Part shown: piece by piece, positions 33,132 to 45,600 of the stretch
How positions within the stretch are numbered: position 1 is the first letter of the stretch
How the letters are laid out: each line of letters begins with the position of its first letter
NCBI GenBank assembly: GCA_001599915.1
Contig: BCIG01000003.1
Coordinates: 558,001 to 622,000, forward strand
Reading direction: 5' to 3'
Length of the DNA: 64,000 nucleotides
From: Symbiotaphrina buchneri
Lineage: Eukaryota; Ascomycota; Symbiotaphrinales; Symbiotaphrinaceae
Program-made: the position numbers and the translations under genes
Notes under the pieces: generated by a model
What the model was told of the DNA's origin: nothing
Databases searched by the model: none
The model's input: the letters and a program-made list of their open reading frames with translations, nothing else

Positions 33132-35894
33132 TCAGAAGATCTTGGCATCGGGCTGCACGATCCTCATGCCGATGCTCTTGCGTAATCTCTCCCTCTCACG
33201 CTCGCGCTTTTGGAGCTGCGCCTTTTCACGGCGCGCCCGCAGTCTGTCATGCAGCTCCCGCAAGCCAGCAAAGTCGAGCTGTAGGCCCACTCCTGGAACC
33301 TTGCGGGCCTTTAGCCGTCGCTGCTGCTGGGGAGTGGCCGGTCGTTTCATTACTCTCGTGACGCTGTTGGCAGGAGACGTAGGCCGAATGATGACGTCCC
33401 GGTCTCGGGTTTGCGAGTGCTTGGACTTGGTGGTTGAGGTTGATGCGGATGGTGAGAAGGCAGAAACAAATGCATTCCGCGCCTGGCGCTTCGCGACACG
33501 CTTCGCATGTGCAGCTGCGACAGCTCGGCCGATGATCCAAGGATTGTCGGCCTCGGACTCACTGTCGGTAGACTCGAGGTCTGCAAAGAAGTTTCGTCGC
33601 GCCTGCCAGGTCGGATGCAAGTTCGAGGAAGCTTGACTATTACTGACCGTGGCACGACGCTTGGGGAGACCGGATTCTTTGTCTGTGGGGAGACCGGATT
33701 CTTTGTCTGTGGAGCTGACGTACGAATCAGACCGCCGGCGGCCTGTCGAAAGTGCTCGCTTGACAAGGTAAATTGGACCTATGGAACGTGCTTTCTCTGA
33801 GCGGGAGCGTTGACAATCCTCATGACCTAGCTGCCTGTCCACCTCCGAAGCCGGTGTTGGAGGGATGATCTTGAACGCAGGAGGCGTAGGAGGTCGTCGA
33901 GGATTCCTGAGAGGCGATTCGACAAGCGGTGCTGCTATGTCTTTCGGAGGCGGTGTTGATGGTGCGTTGACCGCCGATGCGGGCTTCGGAGGTTCTTCAG
34001 GGCTTCCTTGGAGGTCAGCAGTTCCTGTCACAACTCTGGGATGCTGCACCATAACCAGCGATTCATTATGATGGGGATATAAGTTAACGGCCCTTGCTTC
34101 GTTGTATTCAAGGGCTTCCGACGGCGTTGACGCATTCGATAGCCGAGTCTGATGCCCAATAGAGACTGAAGTTCGCCTTTGTTGCGACTCATCTTCCGCA
34201 ATGGATCCAACACTGCTTGCTACGCGGGGATGATCAACGCTGTTTGCACGCACGGACGGTGGTAACGGGTCTTCCGACTGATCAGCCGGACTGCTATGCT
34301 TCCGGAAAGTTGAGTTGATGCTTGCACCTGCGGGGCCGATTTGGTTCACCGAAGGCCATATTGAGAGCTGTCTGATTGCCGCTGTTGGCAATGGAGTTAC
34401 TGTCTTTGTCTTACCCTCGACCGATATCTGGGCTGTTCTTGACGGATTCGGATCCGATACGACCCTGTGTTTTCCTTTTGGAGATCCAAAGTAACCATCT
34501 CTAGCCTCCGGTGCAGTGACTGGCCGAGAGCTGGAAGCACCGTTGGAGTTAGACTTAGCTGCAGAGATGGGTATGTCCCTGGGATTTGACTTTAGGGACG
34601 AGCGTCGCTGAGGAACAACCACCACAGAAATGCTCTCCCGCTTTGGTTCAGTTGAGCTGGAGACCGTCACGGTGCTGGAGATATCTGAAGCTAGGCTGTT
34701 CCGGTTGCTCCGATTTGGTATACGGTCATTCTTATGGACGAGTCTTGGGACACGTCCTGGCGAGATCGAAGTTCTACCTGCCGAGGACGTAGAATTTCGA
34801 TTGGATCGGTTTGGCGACGACCCTTCACTTCGAAGATCTATGGTCTTGCTGGTGTGTCGAAGGGTGCGCCGTCTCTGTGGTTTCATTTCTACCACCATCG
34901 CCTCAACGACAGTCGATGTACCAGAAGTTGCTGAAGACCGGCGATTATCTGTATCAAGACGTTTCAGAAATCCTTTCTCCGGCATTGGCCAGGCAATTTG
35001 CTGCGCGAAGTCCTCCGTGGAAGGCGTCAACGGCATATCAAGTTGCTTTTGGACCCTGTCTCTAAGACTGGGCGCCCTTGTTACGCCAGGTAAACCGTCA
35101 ACCCCATCTTCCCGCGCCTGCTCGTGTGCTTCGTGGTTGTCCTTCCGCCTTGACCTCGGTTTCCCACCCAAGGCTTTCAATAAATATCCCGTATCTAATC
35201 CTTGCCTTGGCTGCTGATCGCTATGGCGGCTGGACCCCGCCTCGAGACCATCAGGTCGCGCGAGCGCCTCCATCCCTAGACCGTCCGCTGATTCTCTGGT
35301 GGGCGTCTTCTCCCCATCTGATTCGAGCCCGAGTCCAAGTCCGATCGTACCCAATCTCGTCTTCCTTGTAGAGTCCAGCCAGTCCTGCGTTCTTGCTCTG
35401 GTAGGTTCCTCATCGGAAGACCACTGATTTTCTCGCGCTGTTTCGAACGAATCGTTTCGAGAAGAAGCGTAATGTTCGCTCACAGAGGGCTGCTGAAGTA
35501 ACACGTTTGGACGAGGCCGCCTCCTAGGAGGTGTATCATCCGGTGTAGGAGGGCTTCTCTGATTTGTTGGTGTCCCTGCACTACGTCGATGCGCTAGCGA
35601 TTGGGAAAGCTCGCCGTCTGCTTGTCCGCCCTGAATATCATTTGCACTTCCAGAAACACCTTCGCTGGAGTTTGAAGGTGGAGTGGGAGGAAGGACGAGA
35701 GCCCCAGGAGGAGGTATGGTTGGCTTGATCTCCTCAGTATCCTGAGGGGTCGAAAATCTTAGGTTCGCTTTGGTTGAGGTTGGCTGGGCTGAGAGTCCGT
35801 CAGGAGCTGGTCGTGGCAGAGTCTTATGGGATTTAAGCATGATGTCCGATGTAGCAGGGGCAGTCGGCACCCCGCCCAAAATACCAGTGTGCAT
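33132..35894 (-). CDS. Large disordered Ser/Pro/Arg-rich protein of unknown function
   Basis: A single-exon 920-residue frame from ATG at 35894 (MHTGILGGVPTAPATSDIML). An upstream in-frame codon at 35981 is GTG, not ATG. Most of the protein is low-complexity Ser/Pro/Thr/Arg with many SP and RxxS sites, so it is probably disordered and phosphorylated. Islands that look conserved include SIGPIYLVKRALSTGRRRSD, WQARRNFFADLES, NPWIIGRAVAAAHAKRVAKR and a C-terminal basic coiled coil (GLRELHDRLRARREKAQLQK, ending GMRIVQPDAKIF). I do not recognise a named family. A 24-bp in-frame tandem duplication gives two copies of TDKESGLP. A nuclear or cytoskeletal scaffold is possible but unsupported. Confidence 0.8.
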   Translation of the reverse strand: MHTGILGGVPTAPATSDIMLKSHKTLPRPAPDGLSAQPTSTKANLRFSTPQDTEEIKPTIPPPGALVLPPTPPSNSSEGVSGSANDIQGGQADGELSQSLAHRRSAGTPTNQRSPPTPDDTPPRRRPRPNVLLQQPSVSEHYASSRNDSFETARENQWSSDEEPTRARTQDWLDSTRKTRLGTIGLGLGLESDGEKTPTRESADGLGMEALARPDGLEAGSSRHSDQQPRQGLDTGYLLKALGGKPRSRRKDNHEAHEQAREDGVDGLPGVTRAPSLRDRVQKQLDMPLTPSTEDFAQQIAWPMPEKGFLKRLDTDNRRSSATSGTSTVVEAMVVEMKPQRRRTLRHTSKTIDLRSEGSSPNRSNRNSTSSAGRTSISPGRVPRLVHKNDRIPNRSNRNSLASDISSTVTVSSSTEPKRESISVVVVPQRRSSLKSNPRDIPISAAKSNSNGASSSRPVTAPEARDGYFGSPKGKHRVVSDPNPSRTAQISVEGKTKTVTPLPTAAIRQLSIWPSVNQIGPAGASINSTFRKHSSPADQSEDPLPPSVRANSVDHPRVASSVGSIAEDESQQRRTSVSIGHQTRLSNASTPSEALEYNEARAVNLYPHHNESLVMVQHPRVVTGTADLQGSPEEPPKPASAVNAPSTPPPKDIAAPLVESPLRNPRRPPTPPAFKIIPPTPASEVDRQLGHEDCQRSRSEKARSIGPIYLVKRALSTGRRRSDSYVSSTDKESGLPTDKESGLPKRRATVSNSQASSNLHPTWQARRNFFADLESTDSESEADNPWIIGRAVAAAHAKRVAKRQARNAFVSAFSPSASTSTTKSKHSQTRDRDVIIRPTSPANSVTRVMKRPATPQQQRRLKARKVPGVGLQLDFAGLRELHDRLRARREKAQLQKRERERERLRKSIGMRIVQPDAKIF
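33663..33710 (-). repeat. 24-bp perfect tandem duplication in coding sequence
   Basis: Two identical, adjoining 24-bp units (33663-33686 and 33687-33710) encode the repeated octapeptide TDKESGLP in the disordered protein. It keeps the frame and is probably a recent slippage event. Confidence 0.9.
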
Positions 35895-37469
35895 GGTGAA
35901 GCAACGTGCTTGTATGCGCCTCCTAATGATGTCCAGAGACTGGTTGAGGATATGTGTTTGCGTAATGCGCTTCGACTCCACGATAGCGCTTCTATGCTTC
36001 GTGCACCCAAGTCCACCTCTTCTGGTCCTTTTCGATTATCGTTATCGATGGCATGAAGCAGAGTGTGGCCCAGAAGTCCTTTAACATCGATGCCTTGTAT
36101 GGTTCCTATGTATTGGAGACTCGTCGCAAGGTACTCTTTTCAAAAACGGGTAGCTCCTATATATGTATGTCCTCAGATACGGACATTGAATTCATATCTT
36201 GGACTTCCAGTTCCAGGACGTCCAAGCTAGGCGCACGGGCACCGAAGGGTCGTGTTGGGCGCGCCGGACGGTAAGGAATGCTGGCTATTCCAGATCCCGC
36301 CTCGCTCTCTGCGAGGAGTCCTAACAGCGCGGGGCAGATGAGAAGTCGACACTGGAGCCAAGGCGATGCTCGGCCGGTTTCTCTATGAGCCAGGCGAGAT
36401 TCGCAGAATAGAAGAAGCTGACCGTTTGGAGGAGACTGATAAGGACAAGGACATATGGCGACAGGGAATGAAAGGCAGCCTATGTCGTCAAGTCAAAGCT
36501 GCGGCCGGTCGGTCTTGGCGAGCTTAGCCAAACTGAGGATCTTAAGATTGATGATGATGACTGAGGGAGCAGATCTGCGACATGAGATGTTTTCCTAAAT
36601 CGATATCCTAGATTCACAAGTGGTGAAATCAGAGGATGATGGGCTCTGGACTATTTTACTTTAATGCGCCTCCCTGGATCGAAGGGTAAGCGGCCGCGAG
36701 GGAAGGATTTCTCTCTCCGAAGGTGAGGGGGTAAATTCCTGGCGCTGAATGGCTGGTCTCGGTGGTCTGCCCACTTTCCTCCAACCAACCAAGACTCGAG
36801 AGAGTAAGGTACGCCGTACGAAGATGCAGCTTGGTAAGAGCTTTATGGCCTAGAGGCGCAGCTTGCATCTGCCCGTCTTCAAGGTAACTTTCCCCCTTTT
36901 TGGGTTCAGACCAACTGCATCCATCGCATATCCTCTGCTCCAATGGCAGCCCCCGCTCGCCGCGCCCTTTTCCTCTTTTCCGCTTTTCCATGCAAGGCAG
37001 CAATAGCAATTGTCGCGAGCTGCAGACTGGCTTCATACAGGACGCATGATCGCTTCTCAACACCATCAAAGCACATTATTGTGTTCCCCTGCATCTGATG
37101 CCCGCGCTCCTGCAGGTTGTACATGTAAGATTACTTGATTCGTCATCTTTCATTCACAGGCGGGTCTTCCAGTTACCTAGGTAAGAATGTGCGCTGGAGG
37201 TATACAGATCCCTCCGTTTGTCAGATTACAAATTACTAAAAGTGTTTATGTTGAGAGATACACGGATCGCATTTGAGGTATGCTCTCCTCCATGGACTGC
37301 AGGACGGCATGCGCACTACCTATTTTAGCTACAAAGGCCAAACTTGTATGGCGGAAAGAATTAGCCCCTCATGAGAGCAAAGCCTTCAGTGACAGGTATC
37401 GACTCCCTTTACACCCCTTGTACTGGCCGAAACTCCATGCGCCTTCTTCCTCGCCAGATCATGAATTCT
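35895..37469. other. Intergenic, 1.58 kb
   Basis: Between two minus-strand genes. It contains a CT-rich block at about 36960-36980 and otherwise only short frames without resemblance to known proteins. Confidence 0.5.
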
Positions 37470-40341
37470 TTAGGAGCTCCCTTGGCCCATGTCGCTCTGA
37501 AATACTACGAGGGGCCAAGGCTGCTGTCCATTGTCATGCCCGATCCCGTTGCCCTGCTGTGCAACGGTGCCCGTCATGTCTGCCACCGGCGCTCCCTGCG
37601 CATCTGCCTGGGCCGCCAGATCCCTGCCGCCGAGCTGCATCAACGCTGAAGCGGAGTAAGCATCTTGTATCTCCAGGTTTCCCGTCATGGCACCAGTCCA
37701 CTGCCTCCGTGACTGCGATGTCCCGTAAGATGCCGGATGCCCCCCTTGAAACATGAAAGCGTCAGTGGAGCTGGCATCCGAAGTCGGAACACCCATGTTG
37801 AGGCTTGCATCAGCAGTACTATAAGGAGCGGACTCGAACGCATTAACTTGGGGGTTAAAGGACATGGAATTGTTAGCGTTTGGTTCCGGATACGAGTATT
37901 GCACGGGTCCTGAATATGCCTGGCCATGGGCTGCCAAAGAATCGTCGGTGGCCATGTAGGCATTGCCAGGATTGCTCTGAGACCCATTGGCAGGGATAGT
38001 GGCAGAGGCAAACGCATTGCCATATCCGCCTCCGCCTCCGTTCGCATAATTGTTCGCCTGCTGTAGCGCAGCTTGAGCAGTGGAACGCTCTGCTGAATGA
38101 TTACCCATGTTATCAGGTCCGGCCGAAGACTGTTTCGTCGCGAGATGACTGGACAATCGATTGAGCGTGCCGTCTACAACCACACGAGCCGAGTCGCGAA
38201 GGCGTTTGCCGGAGCCTGCATTGTACATCAGGTTCGACTATTGTGGACCATGTGATTCAGAATTCTTACCAAGAAGGTCACCCACGTCGCTCAAGATATC
38301 CAGCCATGAATCCATCTCAACCCTGAGCGTCGAGATATCAGCTTCGGTGATGTCATCCCTCCGTTCCCAATTGACGAAGAGGGTGGTGGTGAGCCCAAGC
38401 AGATATACAGCAGAGTTGTACCATGTGGTATCGAGAGACTTATACTTCTGTATCTGTTTGACCACCTTTAGCATCCCGCGTGAAGACTCCAAGCACACGT
38501 TCAAGTTCTCCTTGTTGAACTCAGCGACAGTGGTGAGTGACAGAGATGGGTGTCGAAGCAATAAACGGAATTCGAAGATGAACAGCTGAAGATAGAGAGC
38601 AAAGACTCGGCCCTCCTGGTCATTAAGCGCCGACTCATGAACCAGCTCCGGCGGTAGGGATTCACGCCACTTTTGTAACTTGTTCTCCAGGCGGCGGACA
38701 GTCTCGATGTAGGTGCTTGGTGACCTTTTCACAGCGTAGACGTTGCTGTAGAGCTCGATGAACAATGGCGCAAGTTTGAAGGCTTGTATGCCAATCAGGA
38801 AATTACACTTCCCGGGCCGACTGGTGTCGATGCCAGACTCTGACAGAAGATCATCATCGACCGCTTCAGGAAACTCGACATCCATGTCTTCCGACCGAAG
38901 AACCATCGGCCTGCCAAGCTTGCCGCTAATCGTGATATGGATGGCTAGTACACTCCAAAAAGTGCGCTTGCGCATCTCAATCTCCAACACATTGACCTCC
39001 GGTGATGGGTGGCCCCACCGCTTTGCTGAACGATGCAGTCCAAGTTCGAGCGCGACTGACATGGTCGTGTTGATTGCCATCCAGCTGGCACCAGGCTTAG
39101 GGAAGTTGCGAATATGCGAACTTATCATGGTGAGGGCTTGAACATCCTGCAATGTATGGCTGGCGAGCAGCTCATAATAGAATCCCAGAGAGTAGTGATA
39201 ATGCAGGTTGGAACGAGTGTTAAGGTCCGACTGCTGAGAAGAGTTCTCCCAGTTGCGAGCTGAGTATTGGAAGAACAGGATCGCAAACATCATGTGGACC
39301 ATCACTGTTTCAGCAGCAGTGGGGGCGAAGTTCGGATCATCGTAGAATCGTAACAGCTAAATGGGATTAGCATCCTGACCAAGCTGTTGCGGTGTGATCC
39401 TTACCAAGTTCATGAATGTGGGCTTATGCAAGACCGGAAGATACGGGTTCAGTACACGAAGGTACCATTGCGCATATGTGATGCCTTCGCTCCTTGGGGG
39501 CAGTTCCACCTTGTCGATTTTCATGTTCACGTTGAAAACCGATTGCAAATACGCCTGATAGCTTTTGTTGTGGAGCACCGGCTCAAACGTTCCAGGCGGC
39601 GGCTCATCCATATCGGGCGACTTGAAATCTGCAAGGTCGATCTCGAGGCCAAGGACCCTGAGAGCCGTGCCTTGTATGGCGCTGATGCTAGAAAGACCAG
39701 CGGACACACCAAGGTAATTCTCCCCATTACAGCCTGCTCGGAAAACCGGGAGCGTACGGAACATGTTCGTCTCCTGCGGCGGCGTAGAAGTGCCCGGCGG
39801 CGTAGGACCATAGGGCATCATAGCTGCGGGCAATCCCCTCCCTGCGGCAGATTGGCCATCCCACATCTGAGGGCTAACATTGAGTCCATTCTGACTCCAA
39901 TCCATTACAGGGGCCGTATTACTTTCGAAAGTGGTAGGTTTGATTTCGACGCCCATAGAGATGAGGCGCGCTTCGAGCTCCTGGACACGCTCTTCCAGGG
40001 AACGGCATCTCTGCTCGAGATTATCCACGTAGCCACGGGAGGTGGCACGGCCAGTGATTCGATCTGTCGTCTTGCACTCGACCTGATTCTGGATACATGG
40101 AGAGCACCCTCCTGGCAAGCCATCACAGCGAATCTTGCGAACCTGTTTCGTGTCAACGAGCAATCGCGAGTTACTCGGTCCGGCATACCTTGCAACGATC
40201 GCAGGCCTGGCCGGTCCTGGTCGAGGTCTGTAACTTCTTCCGGACCGTGGCCGAGAACTCCTCCGGGTTCTGGCTGTCCGATCTTGGTGTCTTAGACGGG
40301 GTGCCCGCGTCGGGACCCGTAGAGGGCCGTTTGGGCGGCAT
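37470..40341 (-). CDS. Zn(II)2Cys6 fungal-specific transcription factor
   Basis: Exons are 40341-40189, 40142-39405, 39356-38270 and 38215-37470, giving 907 residues; introns are 46, 48 and 54 bp. The zinc cluster is assembled across intron 1: ACDRCK|VRKIRCDG, then GGCSPCIQNQVEC, exactly C-x2-C-x6-C-x6-C-x2-C-x6-C. A coiled-coil dimerisation segment follows (YVDNLEQRCRSLEERVQELE). The middle homology region is evident in YLPVLHKPTFMNLL, TVMVHMMFAILFFQYSA, HYHYSLGFYYELLASHTLQD and NTTMSVALELGLHRSAKRWG. The C-terminal 200 residues are Asn/Gly/Ser/Ala-rich, typical of an activation region. Target genes cannot be told from the sequence. It is divergent from CGI121 (569 bp between starts). Confidence 0.92.
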
Positions 40342-40910
40342 GATGGTCAAGGGGTGTCAAGGAATTTGCCGGCTGACGGCGTTCTCCTTTCGCTGTTGCA
40401 ATGATGGGACGAGAGCTCTTGAGGAGATGGCAAGATCCGCGTACACGAGGTATCACCGCGAACTCGTCGTTCCACGATGGCCACGCGCTGCGCTTCAAGT
40501 TTGCATCAACCTGCGATGACGGGCTGATCTGATGACGCGCGACTGATGGTGAGGAAAGGAAGACAGGGCGGCGGCCGGTTGTCTCGATCCCTCTCTTACG
40601 CTCCATCCTGCGCGAGTGGTGACGGAAAACGCGCTAATCGAATTGCGTCTAGCGCCGTTTTGGGGTGAAAATGTGGCCCTTGCGGCGTTGCTCTCTCGTC
40701 CTCGATGAAGTTTAGAGATGAAGCATGACTGACAGTCTGGTTCCAGTGCGCATATCTGCAGCGCTGAGCCCGAATGCTGAACAAAGGGAGTCATTGCCTT
40801 GCGAGAGCTAGCACGCTGCCTCCCTTTGCGGCCCTCTCCGCCGCACGCCGTTGACGGGAAAGCCCATCCACGGAAGTTTCCTTAACCACGCACGACTACT
40901 TCGTATGCAA
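40342..40910. other. Divergent promoter region, Zn2Cys6 factor / CGI121
   Basis: 569 bp between divergent starts. No ORF or repeat is supported; regulatory sites were not identified. Confidence 0.5.
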
Positions 40911-41668
40911 ATGGCGACTGTTCAGACATTTCATCTGTCTCATCTTCCTGCTGAGCTGGCGGTTCATGTAGCTCTATTCCGGGATGTTCAAAATGCTACG
41001 TTCCTCCGTGAGCAATTGCTAGCCGGCAACGCCGAATTTGAATATGCCTTCATCGACGCCAGCGTCGTATGTGAAGCTCTGCCCTAAGGTCACAACCCTT
41101 GCCAACTGACGGGGCTGTAGATACTTTCAATTAAACATATTCTCGCCGCGGTCTTCCGGGCTGCTAATGACTCCATCCATAACCGGTTGCGTACTCGAAA
41201 TGTCCACTCTGAGACCGTCTTCAGTCTCAGTCCGAACAATAATGTATTTACTTCGCGCCGAAACCTCTGCAAGGGATGAAGAGCATTGGCTGACCCGGTC
41301 ACGGACAGATTGCTGAATCATTCCGCCGGTTTGGCATCAGTGATACTACAACAGACCTGGTTGTTGTCAAACTAGCAACAGATGGTACTTTCACGAGCCA
41401 AGCTGTGCAGAGCCACCTAAGTCAATACGTCCAGGGCACTCAGCTTCCATTGTCCGACGTGACTCTGGAGAATATTGCGAATATTGACAGGATAAATAAG
41501 ATCTACAAGCTAGGCGTGCCAACAAAGGTCTCCAACAAGAAAGCCCAGAGGGCAAACAACACGGGCCAACAATTCCCAACTGCACCGGGACCCACGAGCA
41601 TCCGTGATAGCAGAAAGGAATTGGAGGTGGCCGTCCTGGGGATCATGGCCCTCAAAGGCTCCTCCTGA
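40911..41668 (+). CDS. CGI121: KEOPS/EKC complex subunit CGI121
   Basis: CGI121 binds tRNA for the KEOPS complex that makes N6-threonylcarbamoyladenosine (t6A37), and in yeast the complex also affects telomeres and transcription. Exons 40911-41066, 41121-41243 and 41309-41668 (introns 54 and 65 bp) encode 212 residues, slightly longer than yeast's 181. Family strings are visible: [65 protein letters not shown], then [20 protein letters not shown] and the C-terminal INKIYKLG. The order and spacing match the single-domain CGI121/TPRKB fold. An ATG six bases upstream (40905) is an equally possible start. It ends 1.0 kb before the kinesin gene. Confidence 0.92.
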
Positions 41669-42692
41669 GTCGGTTCGCGGCCTGCGCATATATGTGGCGC
41701 CTAAAGGAACCTAAACCACAAGATTCACCTGCTCAAACGGTGCGGGTCCAGCCAGAATCTTTCTTGCTGGCCTGGGCTTTAGTTCTCTACACGGCCGTGA
41801 TGCACCGTCTGCTCTTTGGCCCCTCTGAGCCCATCCCTTGTAAGTTGGATCAAATCTGTTGATGGCTCTATAAAGGTGGCTTTCGGGGAGCGTAAGCTCG
41901 AGCATCAGTGTGCGGTGGAAGGACAGATGCATTACCGGGGCTTAGGGTAGCCGCCCTCATTAAGCATAAGGTATCTTGGGCACCCCCATCCGGTGGAGTC
42001 GGCGATGTTGATCCTGGTTTACCGTGGTCGCGAGCATGCAGTCATCCTGCTTCCTGAGGCGCCTGCTACCTTGGAGGGACTCCTGCACAATTACCTTACC
42101 ACAAACCTACCGTAAACTGCCTGTCTACCATAGCTTAAGCTCAGGAGCGTGTTCCGAGTCTTCGACTCGGGGAACATCTAGCTTGCCGTTTGGCATTGTT
42201 AGCTGAAATTATTTTCAGGGGGTAGAAGATGCACAGCTACCTTACTCAGTAGGTACAAAGCATCTTACCTAAGGTACGGACGTAGCTACCCGATCTCGTA
42301 CGACTACGATGTATTTACCTTGGGTGACTTGGTATTCCCCATAACGTTACCCACTAAGATTTTGGTGGTTGGCGGGTTTCGTGTGTTGTTGCTTCCCGCT
42401 TGCGCTAGCCATTAACGGAAGTATGTGTTCTGCACTAAATCTTGCGCTGGAGTGAGCCTACCTAACTTCACGCTCTTTACCTCCTTCGATACAGCTTCAC
42501 AAACGTGAGCTATCGGACAACCGTGTCTCCCTTTACTTCTCAATTGCTTACTGTCTGCGTATGGACTCTTAGTACTGCCTTTCGCTAGCAAGATTCATCT
42601 ATCGCTAGTACTCGCCTCTGGCATCCACAGGCGTCAACACTGGGAGCAAACAAAGCCAGCTCCGTGTTTACACACAACGTTTGGCAGGAAAT
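41669..42692. other. Intergenic, 1.02 kb upstream of kinesin
   Basis: Upstream region of the kinesin-8 gene. From about 42050 to 42350 it is rich in TACCT/AGGTA-type strings, and there is a cluster of direct and inverted copies at 42240-42275. Nothing coding is supported. Confidence 0.5.
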
Positions 42693-45600
42693 ATGGCAGA
42701 GGACGGCGCCTCCTCGATATCAGTGACAGGTACGCATATATGATGATCACCCGAGGCAGGCTTGATTGAACCCTGACTGTCGCGCAGTCCGTGTTCGGCC
42801 GTTCACTATTCGAGAGGCGGCGCAGCTGTAAGTCCATTTTATGCAGTTACTGCGGAATTCAGATAGAAAGAGTGCTCATTCAAGCTCACGAATAGGACGA
42901 AATGCGATGATGGCCCCCTATTTCTCGGAGATGGCTCTCTTGCAGCGGTCCCTACTCCTAAACTTACGCAGAAGGGCATACGATCCGTCATAAAGGTGGT
43001 GGATGACAAGTGCCTGTCAGTACCTGCTCAATGACTCTCGACTCGCATCATAAAGCTGATCAAACATTATCTAGCGTTTTCGACCCTCCGGAAGATAATC
43101 CAGTCCAAAGGTTCTCACGGTCGGTAGTGCCCAATTCAGGAAAGAGAGTCAAGGACCAGACGTTCGCCTTTGACCGTGTATTCGATGAGAACACGACCCA
43201 AGGCGATGTATATGAGGCAACAACAAGGAACCTTCTCGACAGCGTCTTGGATGGTTACAATGCAACAGTTTTCGCATATGGGGCCACTGGCTGCGGCAAG
43301 ACACATACCATCACGTACGTCAGGCTAGGACTCTATCAGAGTGTACTTCTAACTGGATGTGACAGAGGTACTGTTCAAGATCCAGGCATAATCTTCTTGA
43401 CCATGCAAGAACTCTTCGAACGAATTGCGGAGCGACAGACCGAAAAGCATACAGAGGTCTCACTATCATATTTGGAAATCTACAATGAGACGATTCGTGA
43501 TCTCTTAGTGGAACCTTCAAGTGCGCCTAAGACTGGGCTTATGCTGCGTGAAGATGCAAACCAGACGGTCTCTGTAGCGGGCCTGTCGAGTCATCATCCT
43601 CAAAATGTCAGTCAGTGTCTGGACTTCCGTAACATAGCAAGCTGACGCCCAGAAGGTGCAAGAAGTTATGGACATGATCATGAAGGGAAACGAATTACGG
43701 ACTATGTCTCCTACGGCAGCAAATGCGACTTCGTCCCGGTCTCACGCGGTGCTGCAGATCAACCTCTCTCAGAAAGATCGCAATGCAGACATCAACGAGC
43801 CGCATACAATGGCAACACTGAGCATCATTGATCTCGCTGGAAGCGAGCGAGCCAGTGCAACTAAGAATCGAGGCGAAAGACTTATCGAAGGGGCGAATAT
43901 CAACAAATCACTCCTCGCCCTTGGGAGCTGCATCAATGCACTATGCGATCCCAGAAAGCGTAACCATGTCCCATACAGAAATTCTAAGCTTACCCGATTG
44001 CTGAAGTTCTCGCTTGGTGGCAACTGTAAAACGGTCATGATCGTCTGTGTCAGTCCGTCAAGCCAGCACTTCGATGAGACGCAAAACACCTTGCGGTACG
44101 CCAATAGAGCCAAAAATATCCAGACCAAGGTAACGCGAAATGTTTACAACGTCAACCGCCACGTAAAGGATTTCTTGAAGAAAATCGACGAGCAAATGCA
44201 ATTGATAAACGAGCTTAAGCAACAACAGAAGGACTATGAGGCGACAGCCTTTACAAAATTCAGGAAACAGACTGAAAAACGAGATGCGGTTGCTAGAGAA
44301 GCGGTGGCTCGGATACGCAACGCGTACGAGCACTCCTCAGCTGAAAGGCTAGAGAAGATGAACAACATGCGTAAACTGAGACAGATTGAACGGAGAATCT
44401 CCATGATATCTGCCTGGGTGGCTGCCTTCGATGGTGTCTCTGCCGCTCGCGAGGACGGAGATGCGCTTTCAAACCTGGTCGCTGTTAGGAAAACAGCACA
44501 AGGTATCCTTCTGGAATTGGAAGGTAGCCGGCAGCACATTCATCAGCGGCTCGCGAAGAGTAACTGGGAGAGGGCTGTCGATACAGCGCTGCAAACTGGG
44601 ATTCGCCAACTCAATGAAGTGGACGGTGGCGGTGACAGTTCGATAATCAGCAGCTTGACCAGAGAGGCGGAGCTGCTCAAAGCTAACGCTGACCGGGAAG
44701 GACTACTAAGCGTACAGGATATGGAGAAATCTGGGGACGCTGTAACGGTGCAGGTACTGCTGCAAGCTCACTTCGAAACAATATCCACAGTCCATGACAT
44801 GATGACGATGAGCCAGGAGGAAGCTGTTGAATTGGCAAGGGCCATTCTTGGTAAAATCATTAACTCCTGCTCGCAGGCAACTTCTCAAGTTATTAAACCA
44901 GATGGGGGTCTGCAGATTGATGAGTTCACAGTCCCGCCACGGTCATCTACACCCAAACGGAAGAAGCAGGGGAAGCTGGTTGCGGCATCCCCTTTGCTGC
45001 TCATGTCTCCAGCTTTGACAAAAGCACCACATTTAATGTCCTCCCCACTGAAAGCTTCGCCAAAGAGGCGGAAGGTTGCTCTGGCGAAGAAGGGTGTCTC
45101 TTTCACACCCAAGAAATCTCCTGGCAGAGCGAACAAGAGGGCTGTTAGGTGGAGAGACGATGCTGAAGAGGGTGCTCTTGCCGAATTCGAGAAGACTCCA
45201 CAAAAGCTCGATTTGACCCCTTCTGTATCATCGTCAGAACCTATTATCGGTACGACCTCGCCTGTATCAAGTTTAGGTGTCAATGCGGTTGTTGTCTCTG
45301 ACGGCTCGTCGCCATTGGGCCCGCCTCCAGAGACGTCCATTGACCTGAAGCCCAAATCCAACCGGTTCCAAACGGGCTTTCTGGCGAAGAAGCCTTACTC
45401 CTCGCCGCCTCCTCCTCGTCGGACACATCACTCATCTTCTGACTCAGAACAGTCCCCTCTGCGAGATCTTGAGCCTGGCAAAGCTACGAACCGGTCTTCG
45501 TTGCACATCATGGAGAATGTGTCTTCTTCGGCCACTAACAGCGACAATGGTGGCGGTAAGTCGTCATCTGACGGCGAGGGCAAGCCCTGGAAGACGAACC

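Noticed and set aside
35895-35981. 29-residue N-terminal extension of the disordered protein
   Set aside because: It begins at GTG; the first ATG in frame is at 35894.
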